Source: CAZOVB01 sp046541415 (GTDB taxonomy: Bacteria; Planctomycetota; Phycisphaerae; SM23-33). Taken from it: a stretch of DNA of 64,000 nt. The translations under genes and the position numbers were made by a program. The notes under the pieces were generated by a model that was given only the letters and a program-made list of their open reading frames with translations, searched no databases and had not been told where the DNA came from. The stretch covers positions 10,690-74,689 of the forward strand of contig JBKHDI010000010.1 in assembly GCA_046541415.1 (NCBI GenBank). The letters run 5' to 3'. Below are positions 36,404 to 45,580 of this stretch, one piece after another (positions within the stretch are counted from its first letter, which is position 1; each line of letters starts with the position of its first letter).

Positions 36404-37441
36404 TCAGGATCCCGACGGGTCGGTCCCGGCACCGCCGGCAGATTCCTCGTCCTGCTGGCCCTGGTCGGCATCCGACGTCTCCGCCTTCTCGCCCTGCTGC
36501 TGTCTGCCTATCGGATCGGAGCCATAGGCTTCTACGATATTCTGCACCAGCCTGTGACGGACGATGTCTCCGCGGGCCAGGGTGATGAACGATAACCCCT
36601 TGATGCCGTTGAGCCTGCGGCGGGCATCGACCAGGCCGCTGTCGGCGCGGCGGGGCAGGTCGACCTGGCTGTCATCGCCGGTGACGATCATCTTCGAGCC
36701 GTGGCCCATCCGCGTCAGGAACATCATCATCTGCGGAACGGTGGTGTTCTGGGCCTCGTCGAGGATGATCACCGAATCGTTCAGCGTCCTGCCGCGCATG
36801 AAGGCCAGCGGAATCACCTCGATGACATCATTGGCCATGAAGCGGCGGATCTGGTCGTACTCCATCATATCGTGCAGGCCGTCGAACAGCGGGCGGAGGT
36901 ACGGGTTGACTTTCGCCTGCATGTCTCCGGGCAGGAAGCCCAGCTTCTCACCGGCCTCGACGGCAGGGCGGACGAGCACCAGCCGCTTGACCAGGTCGTG
37001 CTTGAGCAGATGGACAGCCATGGCCACCGCCAGGTAGGTTTTGCCCGTCCCGGCAGGTCCGGTGCAGAAGACCAGGTCCTTGGTCTGCATCGCTTCGAGG
37101 TACTTGCGCTGGCCGGCCGTCTTGGGCTTGATCAACTGCCCGGCCGCGTAGACGTCCAGCAGGTCGCCGGCCTGTTTGCGGTTCTGCGTCGCAGCGGCGC
37201 TGATGGCTTCGACCACGGCGGATTCCGTCAGCGACTCCTGGCGGCGCAGGGCCCGCTGGAGTTGTTCCAGCACGGCTGCGGCGCGGGCGACGTTGGTGCT
37301 GTTGCCCGTTACCGTAACCTTGCCGTCGCGCGCGAACACCTGGACGCCCAGGGCCTCGCGGATCAGGCGCAGGTGACGGTCGGCCGGGCCGAACAGGATC
37401 GCCCGTTTCTTCGGATTCTGCAGTGTAATGCTCAGTTCCAA
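36404..37441 (-). CDS. PhoH-family ATPase (YbeZ-type)
   Basis: P-loop ATPase of 345 residues, thought to work with the endoribonuclease YbeY in ribosome and RNA quality control. An N-terminal KH-like domain (FGPADRHLRLIREALGVQVFARDGKVTVTG) precedes the helicase-like core: Walker A CTGPAGTGKTYLA, Walker B VIILDEAQNT, and TGDDSQVDLP. The last ~40 residues are a low-complexity acidic/Gln tail. First gene of the phoH-pgpH unit; an AAGGAG/GGAGG region lies upstream of the start. Confidence 0.93.
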   Translation of the reverse strand: MELSITLQNPKKRAILFGPADRHLRLIREALGVQVFARDGKVTVTGNSTNVARAAAVLEQLQRALRRQESLTESAVVEAISAAATQNRKQAGDLLDVYAAGQLIKPKTAGQRKYLEAMQTKDLVFCTGPAGTGKTYLAVAMAVHLLKHDLVKRLVLVRPAVEAGEKLGFLPGDMQAKVNPYLRPLFDGLHDMMEYDQIRRFMANDVIEVIPLAFMRGRTLNDSVIILDEAQNTTVPQMMMFLTRMGHGSKMIVTGDDSQVDLPRRADSGLVDARRRLNGIKGLSFITLARGDIVRHRLVQNIVEAYGSDPIGRQQQGEKAETSDADQGQQDEESAGGAGTDPSGS

Positions 37442-37580
37442 GAGCCACCTCCGGAAGGAGTCTTACTGTGGCAGGGTCGGGATATCAGCATAGCAGCCAG
37501 GCGGGAGCTTGCGTAGGGGCTGTACAAGGGAATTTTACGCGCCTGGGCAGGGAGAAGTTCGCCCTTTGGGCAGGTTTACG

Positions 37581-37617
37581 AAAACAGCCGGGACGACCCA
37601 AGTAGGATCGTCCCGGC
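37581..37617 (-). terminator. Terminator after the prepilin-like gene
   Basis: GCCGGGACGA (37587-37596) pairs with TCGTCCCGGC (37608-37617); on the minus strand the stem is followed by TTTT. It lies 44 bases past the stop of the prepilin-like gene. Confidence 0.75.
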
Positions 37618-37660
37618 CGGTGTTCTCAATCAGATGGCCGCGAGGCGGCCCATCCGAAGG

Positions 37661-38407
37661 TCAGTTCGAGTCGGATTCCTGACCGTTTTCGCTCCACCCG
37701 TTGCCGATACCCCACCAGAGGGCGGAGTTCTCTTCTTCGTCGGCATCTCCACGGGCTTCGCTGAAGATGTTGTCGCCGTCCATGCCGAGTTCATCGTAGC
37801 GCTTCTCGCCGGACCAGGTCACCGAACTGTTGACGTTCAGGTAGTTCACGCCGTCGGTGTGCGCTTCCGAGCCGGTCTCGCCGTCCTTGTTGTTCAGCGG
37901 ACGGTCGGCCATGATCACCACGCCACCGGCGAGGTTGTTGCTCAGCCTGGCGTCGAACGAGTCGGTGGTCGGCTGGACCGCGTAGCTGGTGTTGCTCCAG
38001 GCGGTAAAGCCGTACTTGGCAGCGCCGCGATCGGGGTTGGTCACTTCGCTGTCTCCGGGGCACTTGAACTGGCCATCGGAGACGTTGCCTTCGTTGACCA
38101 GCAGCCAGTACGTCTGGATGGCGCAGTTTTGCACGTTGGCGTTGGTGAACAGGTCGTCCTTGTTGTTGACGGCGTTGGCATCGCCGTTCTGCGGCGTGCC
38201 ACCGTCAGCCCCATTGTACGGGAAGCCGTTGTTGTCGGCTTCGTAGATCGCCAGGGCCTTGGGGAAACCGCTAAGGGTGGCGCCACAGGCTGTCCGGGCG
38301 GCCAGGGCGCGGGCCCTCTGGATGCTCGGCAGCAGGATCGAGACCAGCAGCGCGATGATCGCGATGACCACCAGCAGCTCGATCAGGGTAAAACCTTTAC
38401 GTCGCAT
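37661..38407 (-). CDS. Type IV pilin-like / type II secretion pseudopilin protein
   Basis: 248 residues with a class III signal: MRRKG|FTLIELLVVIAIIALL, cleaved after Gly5 with F at +1 and E at +5, then a hydrophobic helix. The mature part is a mixed domain rich in Asn, Asp and Gly with a repeat of W residues near the C-terminus (ALWWGIGNGW). Proteins of this type occur in dozens of copies in planctomycete genomes, usually one per locus; they may form surface fibres or serve secretion. The upstream GAAGGAGTATTATC gives a strong ribosome site. No pilus assembly genes are nearby. Confidence 0.87.
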   Translation of the reverse strand: MRRKGFTLIELLVVIAIIALLVSILLPSIQRARALAARTACGATLSGFPKALAIYEADNNGFPYNGADGGTPQNGDANAVNNKDDLFTNANVQNCAIQTYWLLVNEGNVSDGQFKCPGDSEVTNPDRGAAKYGFTAWSNTSYAVQPTTDSFDARLSNNLAGGVVIMADRPLNNKDGETGSEAHTDGVNYLNVNSSVTWSGEKRYDELGMDGDNIFSEARGDADEEENSALWWGIGNGWSENGQESDSN

Positions 38408-39004
38408 GATAATACTCCTTCATAGGTTCTCAGCCCCCATGGTTCGCTTCTTTCGAGCCATTCCAACACCCGAAGGTATGGAATGATCAGATAATAGCTT
38501 CCAGTGCGGTTGGGCGTTGCAAAACTCGCTGGCCGCAAACCAACCAGGGCTGTTGGGTAAGTCCTGCCGGGACCATCCCGACAGAGAAGAACGGTAACAT
38601 GTGTAAACCTTGCTCTATCCGCCGTCAACATCAGCAGACGACAGGTAGAGATGTTCCATGGGACGCAACCGGCAGGAGAACATCCTGCAGATTGCTCAGC
38701 AGAGCATCAGCCCCGCTGGCCTTGCACCGCGTCCGTGCGGGCTGTCCTGGCGATTCAGGCTCAAGCCGGCGAGGATGATGGGTATGATAGTTTTGAGAGC
38801 AGATAATTCTCGCTATCGTCCGACCTCGCCTGGTCGCCATCCGTATAATATCCTCCCGGCAGGGGGGATGTCAACAGGTTCGGACGGTTTTTACTGCGTC
38901 GACCGACACGCCGAGATCATTGACATCGGCCGGTCCCTTGGTTCTACTGCTTCACGAGGCCCCATCCTTCCATGGCAAGGCCCCAAGACCTCCACGGAGA
39001 GCCC
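38408..39004. other. Intergenic stretch without a recognised gene
   Basis: About 600 bases between divergent genes. The frames through it are short with no family resemblance, and I saw no tRNA-, SRP- or RNase P-like fold. The promoters of the prepilin-like gene and of the UDP-sugar pyrophosphorylase gene must lie here. Confidence 0.5.
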
Positions 39005-40441
39005 ATGACCGAGATCAGCGATATCCGACGGAAGCTGGAAACCTACGACCAGGAACACCTCCTGCAGTTCTGGGACCAGCTGGATGAACCAAGCCGCCAG
39101 AAGCTCCGCCAGCAGATCCAGGACATCGACTTCGAGCACCTCGACGAACGGATGAAACAGTACGTCCACCAGAGGCCCCAGCTGCACCTGGATACATCCG
39201 AACTCCAGCCGCCCGAGGTCACCGGCGCCAAACCGGCCGATGATGCCCAGCAAGCCCGGTTCGACCAGGCACGCAGGCGCGGGCTGGAACTGCTGGCCGA
39301 GGGCAAAGTCGCCGCCTTCGTCGTCGCCGGAGGCCAAGGCACGAGACTGGGCTACGAAGGGCCCAAAGGCTGCTTCGAAGCCACGCCGGTCATGAAGAAA
39401 TCCCTCTTCCAGGTCTTCGCCGAGCAGATCCTCGCCGCCTCCCGACGCAGCGGAAAGCCGATCCCCTGGTACGTCATGACCAGCCCGGCCAATGACGTAG
39501 CCACCCGCGCCTTCTTCCGCCAGAACGAGTTCTTCGGCCTGGATTCCGACGACGTGTTCTTCCTGGTCCAGGGCACGATGCCCGCGATCGGCTACGACGG
39601 CAGGCTCCTGCTGGCCGAGAAGGACAAACTCGCCCTGAGCCCCGATGGCCACGGCGGGTCGCTGCTGGCGCTGAAGCGCTCGGGCGCCCTGGACGACATG
39701 AAGCAGCGCGGCATCGAGCAGATCAGCTACTTCCAGGTCGACAATCCGCTGGTCCACTGCATCGACCCGCTGTTCATCGGTCTGCACGAGATGGCCGGAG
39801 CCGAGATGTCCGCCAAGGCCCTGCCCAAACGCGACCCGATGGAGAAACTCGGCAACTTCTGCGTCATCGACGGCAGGGTCCACGTGATCGAATACTCCGA
39901 CATGCCCGACGAGTTGGCCGAGCAGACCACCGACGACGGCCGCCTGCGATTCAGCGCCGGCTCGATCGCCATCCACCTGATCGCCGTCTCGTTCCTGGAT
40001 CGGCTGACCAAAACAGGGCGACTGGACCTGCCCTTCCACCGGGCAGAGAAGAAGGTCCCCTGCGTCGACCGCCAGGGCCAGCGCATCGAACCGCAGGAGC
40101 CCAACGCGGTCAAGCTGGAGATGTTCGTCTTCGATGCCATGCCCAAGGCCGAAGAAACCGTGATCCTCGAAACCCGCCGGGCCGAAGAATTCAGCCCCAT
40201 CAAGAACGCCGAAGGCCCCGATTCGCCAGCCACCAGCCTGCACGACCAGATCCGCCGGGCGGCAGAATGGCTCGAAGCCGCCGGTGTGCAGGTCCCGCGC
40301 GACGCCGATGGACAGATCGCCGCGGCGATCGAAATCTCCCCACTGCTGGCCGACTCCGCCGCGGAGCTGGCCGAGAAGATCGATCCGGAGAAGGTGCACA
40401 TCGTCTCGGGCAAGACGCTCTACCTGGAACCCGAGGACTGA
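39005..40441 (+). CDS. UDP-N-acetylglucosamine pyrophosphorylase, eukaryotic (UAP1/UDPGP) type
   Basis: Makes a UDP-sugar from UTP and a sugar 1-phosphate, 478 residues. The nucleotide loop is VVAGGQGTRLGYEGPKG (about 105-121), with PWYVMTSPAN, FFLVQGTMPA, PDGHGGSL and the sugar-binding YFQVDNPLV. The C-terminal segment EEFSPIKNAEGPDSPAT is characteristic of UAP1-like enzymes (the KN lysine contacts phosphate). Bacterial GlmU is unrelated, so this is the eukaryotic-type enzyme that planctomycetes and some other bacteria share. UDP-GlcNAc or UDP-GalNAc is the likely product. nadK begins 28 bases downstream. Confidence 0.9.
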   Translation: MTEISDIRRKLETYDQEHLLQFWDQLDEPSRQKLRQQIQDIDFEHLDERMKQYVHQRPQLHLDTSELQPPEVTGAKPADDAQQARFDQARRRGLELLAEGKVAAFVVAGGQGTRLGYEGPKGCFEATPVMKKSLFQVFAEQILAASRRSGKPIPWYVMTSPANDVATRAFFRQNEFFGLDSDDVFFLVQGTMPAIGYDGRLLLAEKDKLALSPDGHGGSLLALKRSGALDDMKQRGIEQISYFQVDNPLVHCIDPLFIGLHEMAGAEMSAKALPKRDPMEKLGNFCVIDGRVHVIEYSDMPDELAEQTTDDGRLRFSAGSIAIHLIAVSFLDRLTKTGRLDLPFHRAEKKVPCVDRQGQRIEPQEPNAVKLEMFVFDAMPKAEETVILETRRAEEFSPIKNAEGPDSPATSLHDQIRRAAEWLEAAGVQVPRDADGQIAAAIEISPLLADSAAELAEKIDPEKVHIVSGKTLYLEPED

Positions 40442-40469
40442 TCGACAGAACGTGCGAAACGAGGCGAAC

Positions 40470-41336
40470 ATGCCGCCAAAACGCGTTGTGATACTCGGCA
40501 ACGAGGACCGCGCCGGTGTACCCGGACAGGTCGAGGAGTTCTGCCGGGGCTTCGGAAAGCTCGTCGAGATGGTCGGCACGTTCTCACCGCGCCAGGCTTT
40601 GCCCGACAAGGCCCTGCAGGCCGACCTGGCCATCGTCTTCGGCGGCGACGGAACCCTGCTGGGCGCCGCCCGGGCCCTGGCCGGGACGGACGTGCCGATC
40701 CTCGGGGTCAACATGGGCAAGCTGGGCTTCCTGGCCGAGTTCAACGTCGACCACATGGTCAAGCACTTCCAGCAGGTCCTCGACGGACACATCGAGACCA
40801 CCGAACGCATGATGCTCCAGGCGACCGTCCGCTCGCGGGGCGTCGGCGAGGTCCGCTTCACCAGCCCGGTGACCAACGACGTGGCCATCTCGGCCGGCCC
40901 GCCGTTCCGGATGATCGATCTGCACGTCGCCCAGGATGACAGCCAGATCGCCCAGTATCTCGGCGACGGGCTGATCGTCTCCACGCCGACCGGCTCGACG
41001 GGTTATTCGATGTCCGCCGGCGGGCCGATCCTCGAACCCACGCTCCAGGCGATTGCCATCACCCCCGTCGCCCCGCACCTGCTTTCGGTCCGGCCCATCG
41101 TGGTCGGGGCCTCGCGGCCGATCACCATCACCGCGATGAGCGTCAACGAAGGCTCATCGTTGATCGTTGACGGCCAGGTGCACACGTCCCTGCAGATCGG
41201 CGACATCGTCGAGATCGCCCGGCGGGACAAACCCATCCGCATCCTCTCGCATCCGGGCAGGAGCTTCTTCGATACCCTCTCGCGAAAGCTGATGTGGGGT
41301 CTGAGCCCGCACCACCACCCCGACCGCCAGGACTGA
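40470..41336 (+). CDS. nadK: NAD kinase
   Basis: Phosphorylates NAD+ to NADP+, 288 residues. The GGDGT motif is in IVFGGDGTLLGAARAL (about 57-72), followed by GVNMGKLGFLAEF, the NAD-contact TNDVAIS, and the Gly-rich DGLIVSTPTGSTGYSMSAGGPIL. Ribosome site GAGG lies 7 bases before the ATG at 40470; upstream frame extensions overlap the preceding gene and are not used. Co-transcribed with the pyrophosphorylase gene. Confidence 0.95.
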   Translation: MPPKRVVILGNEDRAGVPGQVEEFCRGFGKLVEMVGTFSPRQALPDKALQADLAIVFGGDGTLLGAARALAGTDVPILGVNMGKLGFLAEFNVDHMVKHFQQVLDGHIETTERMMLQATVRSRGVGEVRFTSPVTNDVAISAGPPFRMIDLHVAQDDSQIAQYLGDGLIVSTPTGSTGYSMSAGGPILEPTLQAIAITPVAPHLLSVRPIVVGASRPITITAMSVNEGSSLIVDGQVHTSLQIGDIVEIARRDKPIRILSHPGRSFFDTLSRKLMWGLSPHHHPDRQD

Positions 41337-41350
41337 AACGCTATGCATTC

Positions 41351-41366
41351 GGCGGGTCTGCCCGCC
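41351..41366. terminator. Possible hairpin terminator between convergent genes
   Basis: GGCGGG-TCTG-CCCGCC, a perfect 6-bp stem with a tetraloop, in the short space between nadK and the convergent peptidase-like gene. No T-run follows on either strand, so termination is uncertain. Confidence 0.35.
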
Positions 41367-41405
41367 TGGCCAGCCGTCCTCCAATCCGACCTCGGCCTTC
41401 CTCGG

Positions 41406-42704
41406 TCACTGCACCGACTTGAGCCACGCCTTGGCCAGTTCATCATGGGTCAGGCCCATCGCTTCCTTCAGGGCGTCGGCCTCGCTCTTGCCCGCCTTGT
41501 AGAGCTTGATGAACTGGATGAACCCTTCCTTGTCGCGGTGGATCATGTAACGGACCAGGCTCTGGGCGATGCCGTACCAGAAACCGTCCAGCGGCACGCC
41601 GTTGAAGATCGGACGGATGTCGACCTTGTTCTTGATCGCCGTTCTGGTCGCATCGATATACCTGGTCCGTGCAGAAGAGCCGTCTACCAGCTGGGCCGCC
41701 ATCAACTCCGCGATACCCTCGTTGGCCCAGCTGGACACGTGCCGGTTGCTGATGTAGCGGCTGATGAAAGCGTGGGAGGCCTCGTGGACCAGCAGGGCCC
41801 GGAATTCCGTCTGGGTCGGCGCCCGGTTCAGGACGATATACCGCAGCGATCCCCGCGAGCTATGGTAGCCGCCGGCTTTGAGCATATGAGGGCTGCGCTG
41901 GCCAACCTGGTCGACCTCGGTGCAGAAGCGTCTGAAGTGCTCGGCCTCCCAGAAGACGTAGATCGGCAGCTTGCCCGCCCAGACGCTCTTTTTGCCGGGC
42001 ATGTTGAACCGTTGCCGCATGGCCTTGTACATCGACTCGCAGAGCTTGGCCAGATCGTCGTCGAATTTCTTGTCCCAGGCGGAGTAGATCAGGAAGTTCG
42101 GCGTCTCGACCAGGTGCAGCGACGGTGCGAAGTTCTTGCGGGCCTGGGCGAACCATTCCTCGGCCGTGCGGTGGTTGGCATCGATCTGCGCCTGGGTGGT
42201 CGGGATCGTGGTCTGCCCGGTCGGGGCGGGGGGTTCCTCATCCTTGGCCTCGTTCTGGGCGCCATCGGTGTCTTTGCCCTGCTGTTGGTCGGGGCCGGCC
42301 GCTGCTGCCGATTCGACGATCTTCGTCACTTCGTCGGTCAGCGAATCATCAAGACGGACAATCCTGCGTTTCAGCAGGTTCACTTGCGCGGTCAGGTCAT
42401 TGGCGGCCGCGAAGCGCAGGAGCACCAGCTGGCCCTTCGGATCGTCGCTCTTGACGGTTTTGGACAGGGCAATGAAGTAGCTGGTCGGCTTGACATCGGC
42501 GGCCGCGACGGTGATCGTCTCGTCCTTGAGGCGGACCTGGAGGGACTCTGCATCGCCGGAGAGCAGCACGCCGGGGATCGGCCTGCCTTCTTTCATCAGA
42601 AGCAGGACGCGTCCGAAGTCGGCCGGCGGGTCGGCCTTGGCGGCCGGGGGGCCGGTCCAGACCAGCAGCAACACGCCGGACAGCAGCAGGGCTTTCTGTG
42701 CCAT
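41406..42704 (-). CDS. Secreted peptidase-MA-like protein
   Basis: 432 residues with a signal peptide (about 1-24). The N-terminal part is a small beta domain (PGVLLSGDAESLQVRLKDETI), then a low-complexity linker rich in Gln, Asp and Pro (about 130-170). The C-terminal half resembles gluzincin/peptidase MA domains: HEASHAF (a HExxH motif) near residue 310, and WANEGIAELMA about 20 residues later, where Glu would be the third zinc ligand. So a zinc metallopeptidase is likely. Similar proteins are widespread and uncharacterised in planctomycetes. It lies downstream of hflX on the same strand with 56 bases between. Confidence 0.77.
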   Translation of the reverse strand: MAQKALLLSGVLLLVWTGPPAAKADPPADFGRVLLLMKEGRPIPGVLLSGDAESLQVRLKDETITVAAADVKPTSYFIALSKTVKSDDPKGQLVLLRFAAANDLTAQVNLLKRRIVRLDDSLTDEVTKIVESAAAAGPDQQQGKDTDGAQNEAKDEEPPAPTGQTTIPTTQAQIDANHRTAEEWFAQARKNFAPSLHLVETPNFLIYSAWDKKFDDDLAKLCESMYKAMRQRFNMPGKKSVWAGKLPIYVFWEAEHFRRFCTEVDQVGQRSPHMLKAGGYHSSRGSLRYIVLNRAPTQTEFRALLVHEASHAFISRYISNRHVSSWANEGIAELMAAQLVDGSSARTRYIDATRTAIKNKVDIRPIFNGVPLDGFWYGIAQSLVRYMIHRDKEGFIQFIKLYKAGKSEADALKEAMGLTHDELAKAWLKSVQ

Positions 42705-42760
42705 GTAACAGCTCCTGTTTCTGCCTCAGTTCGCGCCGAGGCTGGTATCGGTCGGTTCGA

Positions 42761-44086
42761 TCAGCCCGCAGGGGAACGTTCCAAAACCTGGACGTCCGAC
42801 CCGAACGTCTCCAGTTCCCCGACCCGGGCAGCGGGCAGGACCGCCTGTATGGTGGCAGCCTGTTCGTCGTAGTTCTCGCTCTCGACCGTGCCGAACTGGG
42901 CGATGTAGTGCATCAGCTTGCCGTTTCGGTAGTTGGCCGAGAGCTTGACACGCAGGTTCTCTCCCGCCACGCGCCTGCGGACGGTTTCGATAATCTCCTC
43001 TGCCCCTTCGCCGGTCCGGGCCGAGGCGAAGATCGCCTCGGGGTATTTCCGGGCCAGGACTGTCCGGATGGTCGGGTCTTTGATGCGGTCGATCTTGTTG
43101 AGCACGAGGATGCGGTCGGCATCGCGGCAGCCCAGTTCGTCCAGGACGTTCCAGACGGCCTGGATTTCCTGGTCGACGCGGGTGTGGCTGGCGTCGGCGA
43201 CGTGGATCTGCAGGTCGGCGTAGATGACCTCCTCCAACGTAGCCCGGAAGCTGGCGACCAGGTGGTGGGGCAGATCGCGGACGAAGCCCACCGTGTCCGA
43301 CAGCAGCACGTCGCGCATGGTGTTCAGGTCCCACTGGCGGGTCTTGGTGGCCAGGGTCGCGAAGAGCTGGTTGGCCACCAGCGTACCGGCCCCGGTCATC
43401 AGGTTCATCATGGTGCTCTTGCCCGCGTTGGTATAGCCGACCAGGCAGGCGCAGTAGGCCTCGGACCGGGCCTCGATGGCGCGTTTTTTGCGCTGGTCGA
43501 TATCGCTGATCTGGCGCTTGAGGAAGCTGACGCGCTTCTGGACGAGGCGGCGGTCGGTCTCGATCTGTTTCTCGCCCGGCCCGCGCGTGCCGATCCCGCC
43601 GCTGGCAGCCCCGGCCGCTCCGCCGCCGATGCGCTCCAGGTGAGACCACATGTTCTTCAGCCGCGGATAGGTGTACTCCAACTGGGCAAGCTCGACCTGC
43701 AGGCGACTCTCGCGGGTACGGGCGTGAGCGGCGAAGATGTCGAGGATCAACTCCGAGCGGTCGATGATCTTCCGCCGGATGATCGCCTCGAGATCGCGGA
43801 TCTGGCCCGGCGAGAGGTCGTGGTCGAAAACCACCGTGTCGATCTCGTTCATCTCGGCGCGCTGGGCGATTTCCTCGGCCTTGCCCGTCCCGACGAACAG
43901 GCCCGGATGCGGGCGCGTACGCTTGGCGACCATCTCGTCGACAACGTGGCCCCCGGCTGTCTTGGACAGGCTTCGAAGCTCGCCCAGCGGGTCCTGCGGG
44001 TCGGATGTCGAGTTCGGGAAGACAACCCCTGCCAGCAGGACGCGTTCGGCCTGCACCCCGAGTTCAGTACGAATCAGTTCAGCCAT
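42761..44086 (-). CDS. hflX: GTPase HflX
   Basis: Ribosome-splitting GTPase, 441 residues. The N-terminal HflX domain has GLFVGTGKAEEIAQ and the linker GGIGTRGPGEKQIETDRR. GTPase motifs: G1 VGYTNAGKST, G3 DTVGFVRDLPHHLV, G4 NKIDR, G5 SARTGEG. The ATG at 44086 is chosen; a GTG at 44101 would overlap the ribosome site. A perfect -10 box TATAAT occurs on the minus strand at 44125-44120, but no matching -35 was found. Acts on stalled ribosomes under stress. Confidence 0.95.
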   Translation of the reverse strand: MAELIRTELGVQAERVLLAGVVFPNSTSDPQDPLGELRSLSKTAGGHVVDEMVAKRTRPHPGLFVGTGKAEEIAQRAEMNEIDTVVFDHDLSPGQIRDLEAIIRRKIIDRSELILDIFAAHARTRESRLQVELAQLEYTYPRLKNMWSHLERIGGGAAGAASGGIGTRGPGEKQIETDRRLVQKRVSFLKRQISDIDQRKKRAIEARSEAYCACLVGYTNAGKSTMMNLMTGAGTLVANQLFATLATKTRQWDLNTMRDVLLSDTVGFVRDLPHHLVASFRATLEEVIYADLQIHVADASHTRVDQEIQAVWNVLDELGCRDADRILVLNKIDRIKDPTIRTVLARKYPEAIFASARTGEGAEEIIETVRRRVAGENLRVKLSANYRNGKLMHYIAQFGTVESENYDEQAATIQAVLPAARVGELETFGSDVQVLERSPAG

Positions 44087-44235
44087 AAAATCCTTATGCA
44101 CCTCCAGCGGTTCGTGGACATTATACTATATAACGTTTCGCGCCGCAGGTTGGTTTTTCGTCAATCTCTCGCACCTCCCGGGTCGTTGCGGTAGGATGTC
44201 GGCCCACCGGAGCACGCCAGAGACAGGAGTTTTCG

Positions 44236-45576
44236 ATGAGTCAGGATACCCCCCCCCAGATAGATTCGTTCGAACCGACCCGCCGCCGCGAGGCCCTCGA
44301 AGCCCAGGCGCCCCTTGCCCGCCAGAACCCCACCGGCCAGAACGTCAACATGCACTTCCACTCGTTCTTCTCCTACAACGGACAGGGCTGGTCGCCCAGC
44401 CATATCGCCGTCGAGGCCCGACAAGCCGGGCTGTACGCAGCCGGCCTGTGCGACTTCGACGTGTTGGACGGCATGGAGGAGTTCCTCTCGGCCGGACGCC
44501 TGCTGGGGCTTCGCACGGCCGTCTTCCTGGAAACCCGCGCCTACCTCGCCGAGTTCGGCGACAAGGACATCAACTCCCCCGGCGAACCGGGCGTGGCCTA
44601 TTCGATGGGGGCAGGCTTCGTCCGCCGGCCCGAGCCCGGCAGCGAACAGGCCCGGACGCTGGAGCAGCTGCGTTCGGCCGCCCGCAGCCGCAACGAACAG
44701 CTGATTGAGCGGATCAACAGGAAGCTCCAGAACCTCAACATCGACTACCAGACCGACGTGATCCCCCTGGCCCCGTCGGGCAACGCGACGGAAAGACATA
44801 TCGTCTCAGCCTACGTGGACTCGGCAGCCAAGCTGTTTCCCGGACAGGCTTTGGAAGGCTTCTGGGGGATGGTCCTGGCCGCCGATGCCGCCGACGTCCG
44901 CGATCTTCTCGCCGACCGGACAGCCCTGGAAGAAAAGGTCCGGTCCCGACTGGCCAAGCGGGGCGGGCTGGGCTACGTCCAGCCCTCTGCCGAGACGTTC
45001 CCGCCGATGGAGACCTTCTACAGCTGGGTCGCCTCGTGCGACGCGATCCCCATGATCGCCTGGCTGGACGGAACCAGCCAAGGCGAGGCAGACCCCGAAG
45101 CGCTGTTTACCTGCCAGGTCGAAATGGGCGCAGAGGCCCTGAACATCATCCCCGACCGCAACTGGAACTTCTCCGATGCCGACAAGGCAACAAAGATGGC
45201 CGACAACCTCGATCTGTGCGTCAAGACCGCCCGGAAACTGAACCTGCCGATCAACATCGGCACGGAGATGAACAAGCCCGGCCTGCCGTTTGTCGACGAC
45301 CTGGCCGGGCCCGTGCTCAGCCGCTACGCCGACGATTTCCGAACCGGTGCGGAGATCATGGTCGGGCACACCACCGCAAGTCTTTACGCAAATGTGTCTT
45401 ACGTTTCCGATAAGGCTCGAAGCCAATGGCCCGACAAGGCCGATCGCAACGCCTTCTTCGCCTCAATCGGCGCCCTGGAACCGGTCGACGACGATCTCCA
45501 CGACAAGCTCCTCCAGGCCGGGCCGGAAAAGGCATTCCAGATCATCTCCGACGCCGCCGACGAAGGGCGATGGTAA
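44236..45576 (+). CDS. PHP-domain-like protein of unknown substrate
   Basis: 446 residues, probably cytoplasmic, with no signal peptide. The PHP signature NMHFHSFFSYNG (about 38-49) provides an HxH metal pair, and GLCDFDVLDG (about 71-80) corresponds to the second PHP acid/histidine region with Asp where His is common. Later conserved-looking blocks are SWVASCDAIPMIAWLDG, INIGTEMNKPGLPFVDD and MVGHTTAS, with His that could complete the site. PHP proteins are phosphoesterases or exonucleases; this one lacks polymerase context and its substrate is unknown. An AGGAG lies 7 bases before the ATG. It converges with the next gene. Confidence 0.72.
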   Translation: MSQDTPPQIDSFEPTRRREALEAQAPLARQNPTGQNVNMHFHSFFSYNGQGWSPSHIAVEARQAGLYAAGLCDFDVLDGMEEFLSAGRLLGLRTAVFLETRAYLAEFGDKDINSPGEPGVAYSMGAGFVRRPEPGSEQARTLEQLRSAARSRNEQLIERINRKLQNLNIDYQTDVIPLAPSGNATERHIVSAYVDSAAKLFPGQALEGFWGMVLAADAADVRDLLADRTALEEKVRSRLAKRGGLGYVQPSAETFPPMETFYSWVASCDAIPMIAWLDGTSQGEADPEALFTCQVEMGAEALNIIPDRNWNFSDADKATKMADNLDLCVKTARKLNLPINIGTEMNKPGLPFVDDLAGPVLSRYADDFRTGAEIMVGHTTASLYANVSYVSDKARSQWPDKADRNAFFASIGALEPVDDDLHDKLLQAGPEKAFQIISDAADEGRW

Positions 45577-45580
45577 CCCG

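Noticed and set aside
38631..39004. Structured RNA (SRP or tmRNA) in the gap before the pyrophosphorylase gene
   Set aside because: No conserved core sequence of these RNAs could be found by eye.
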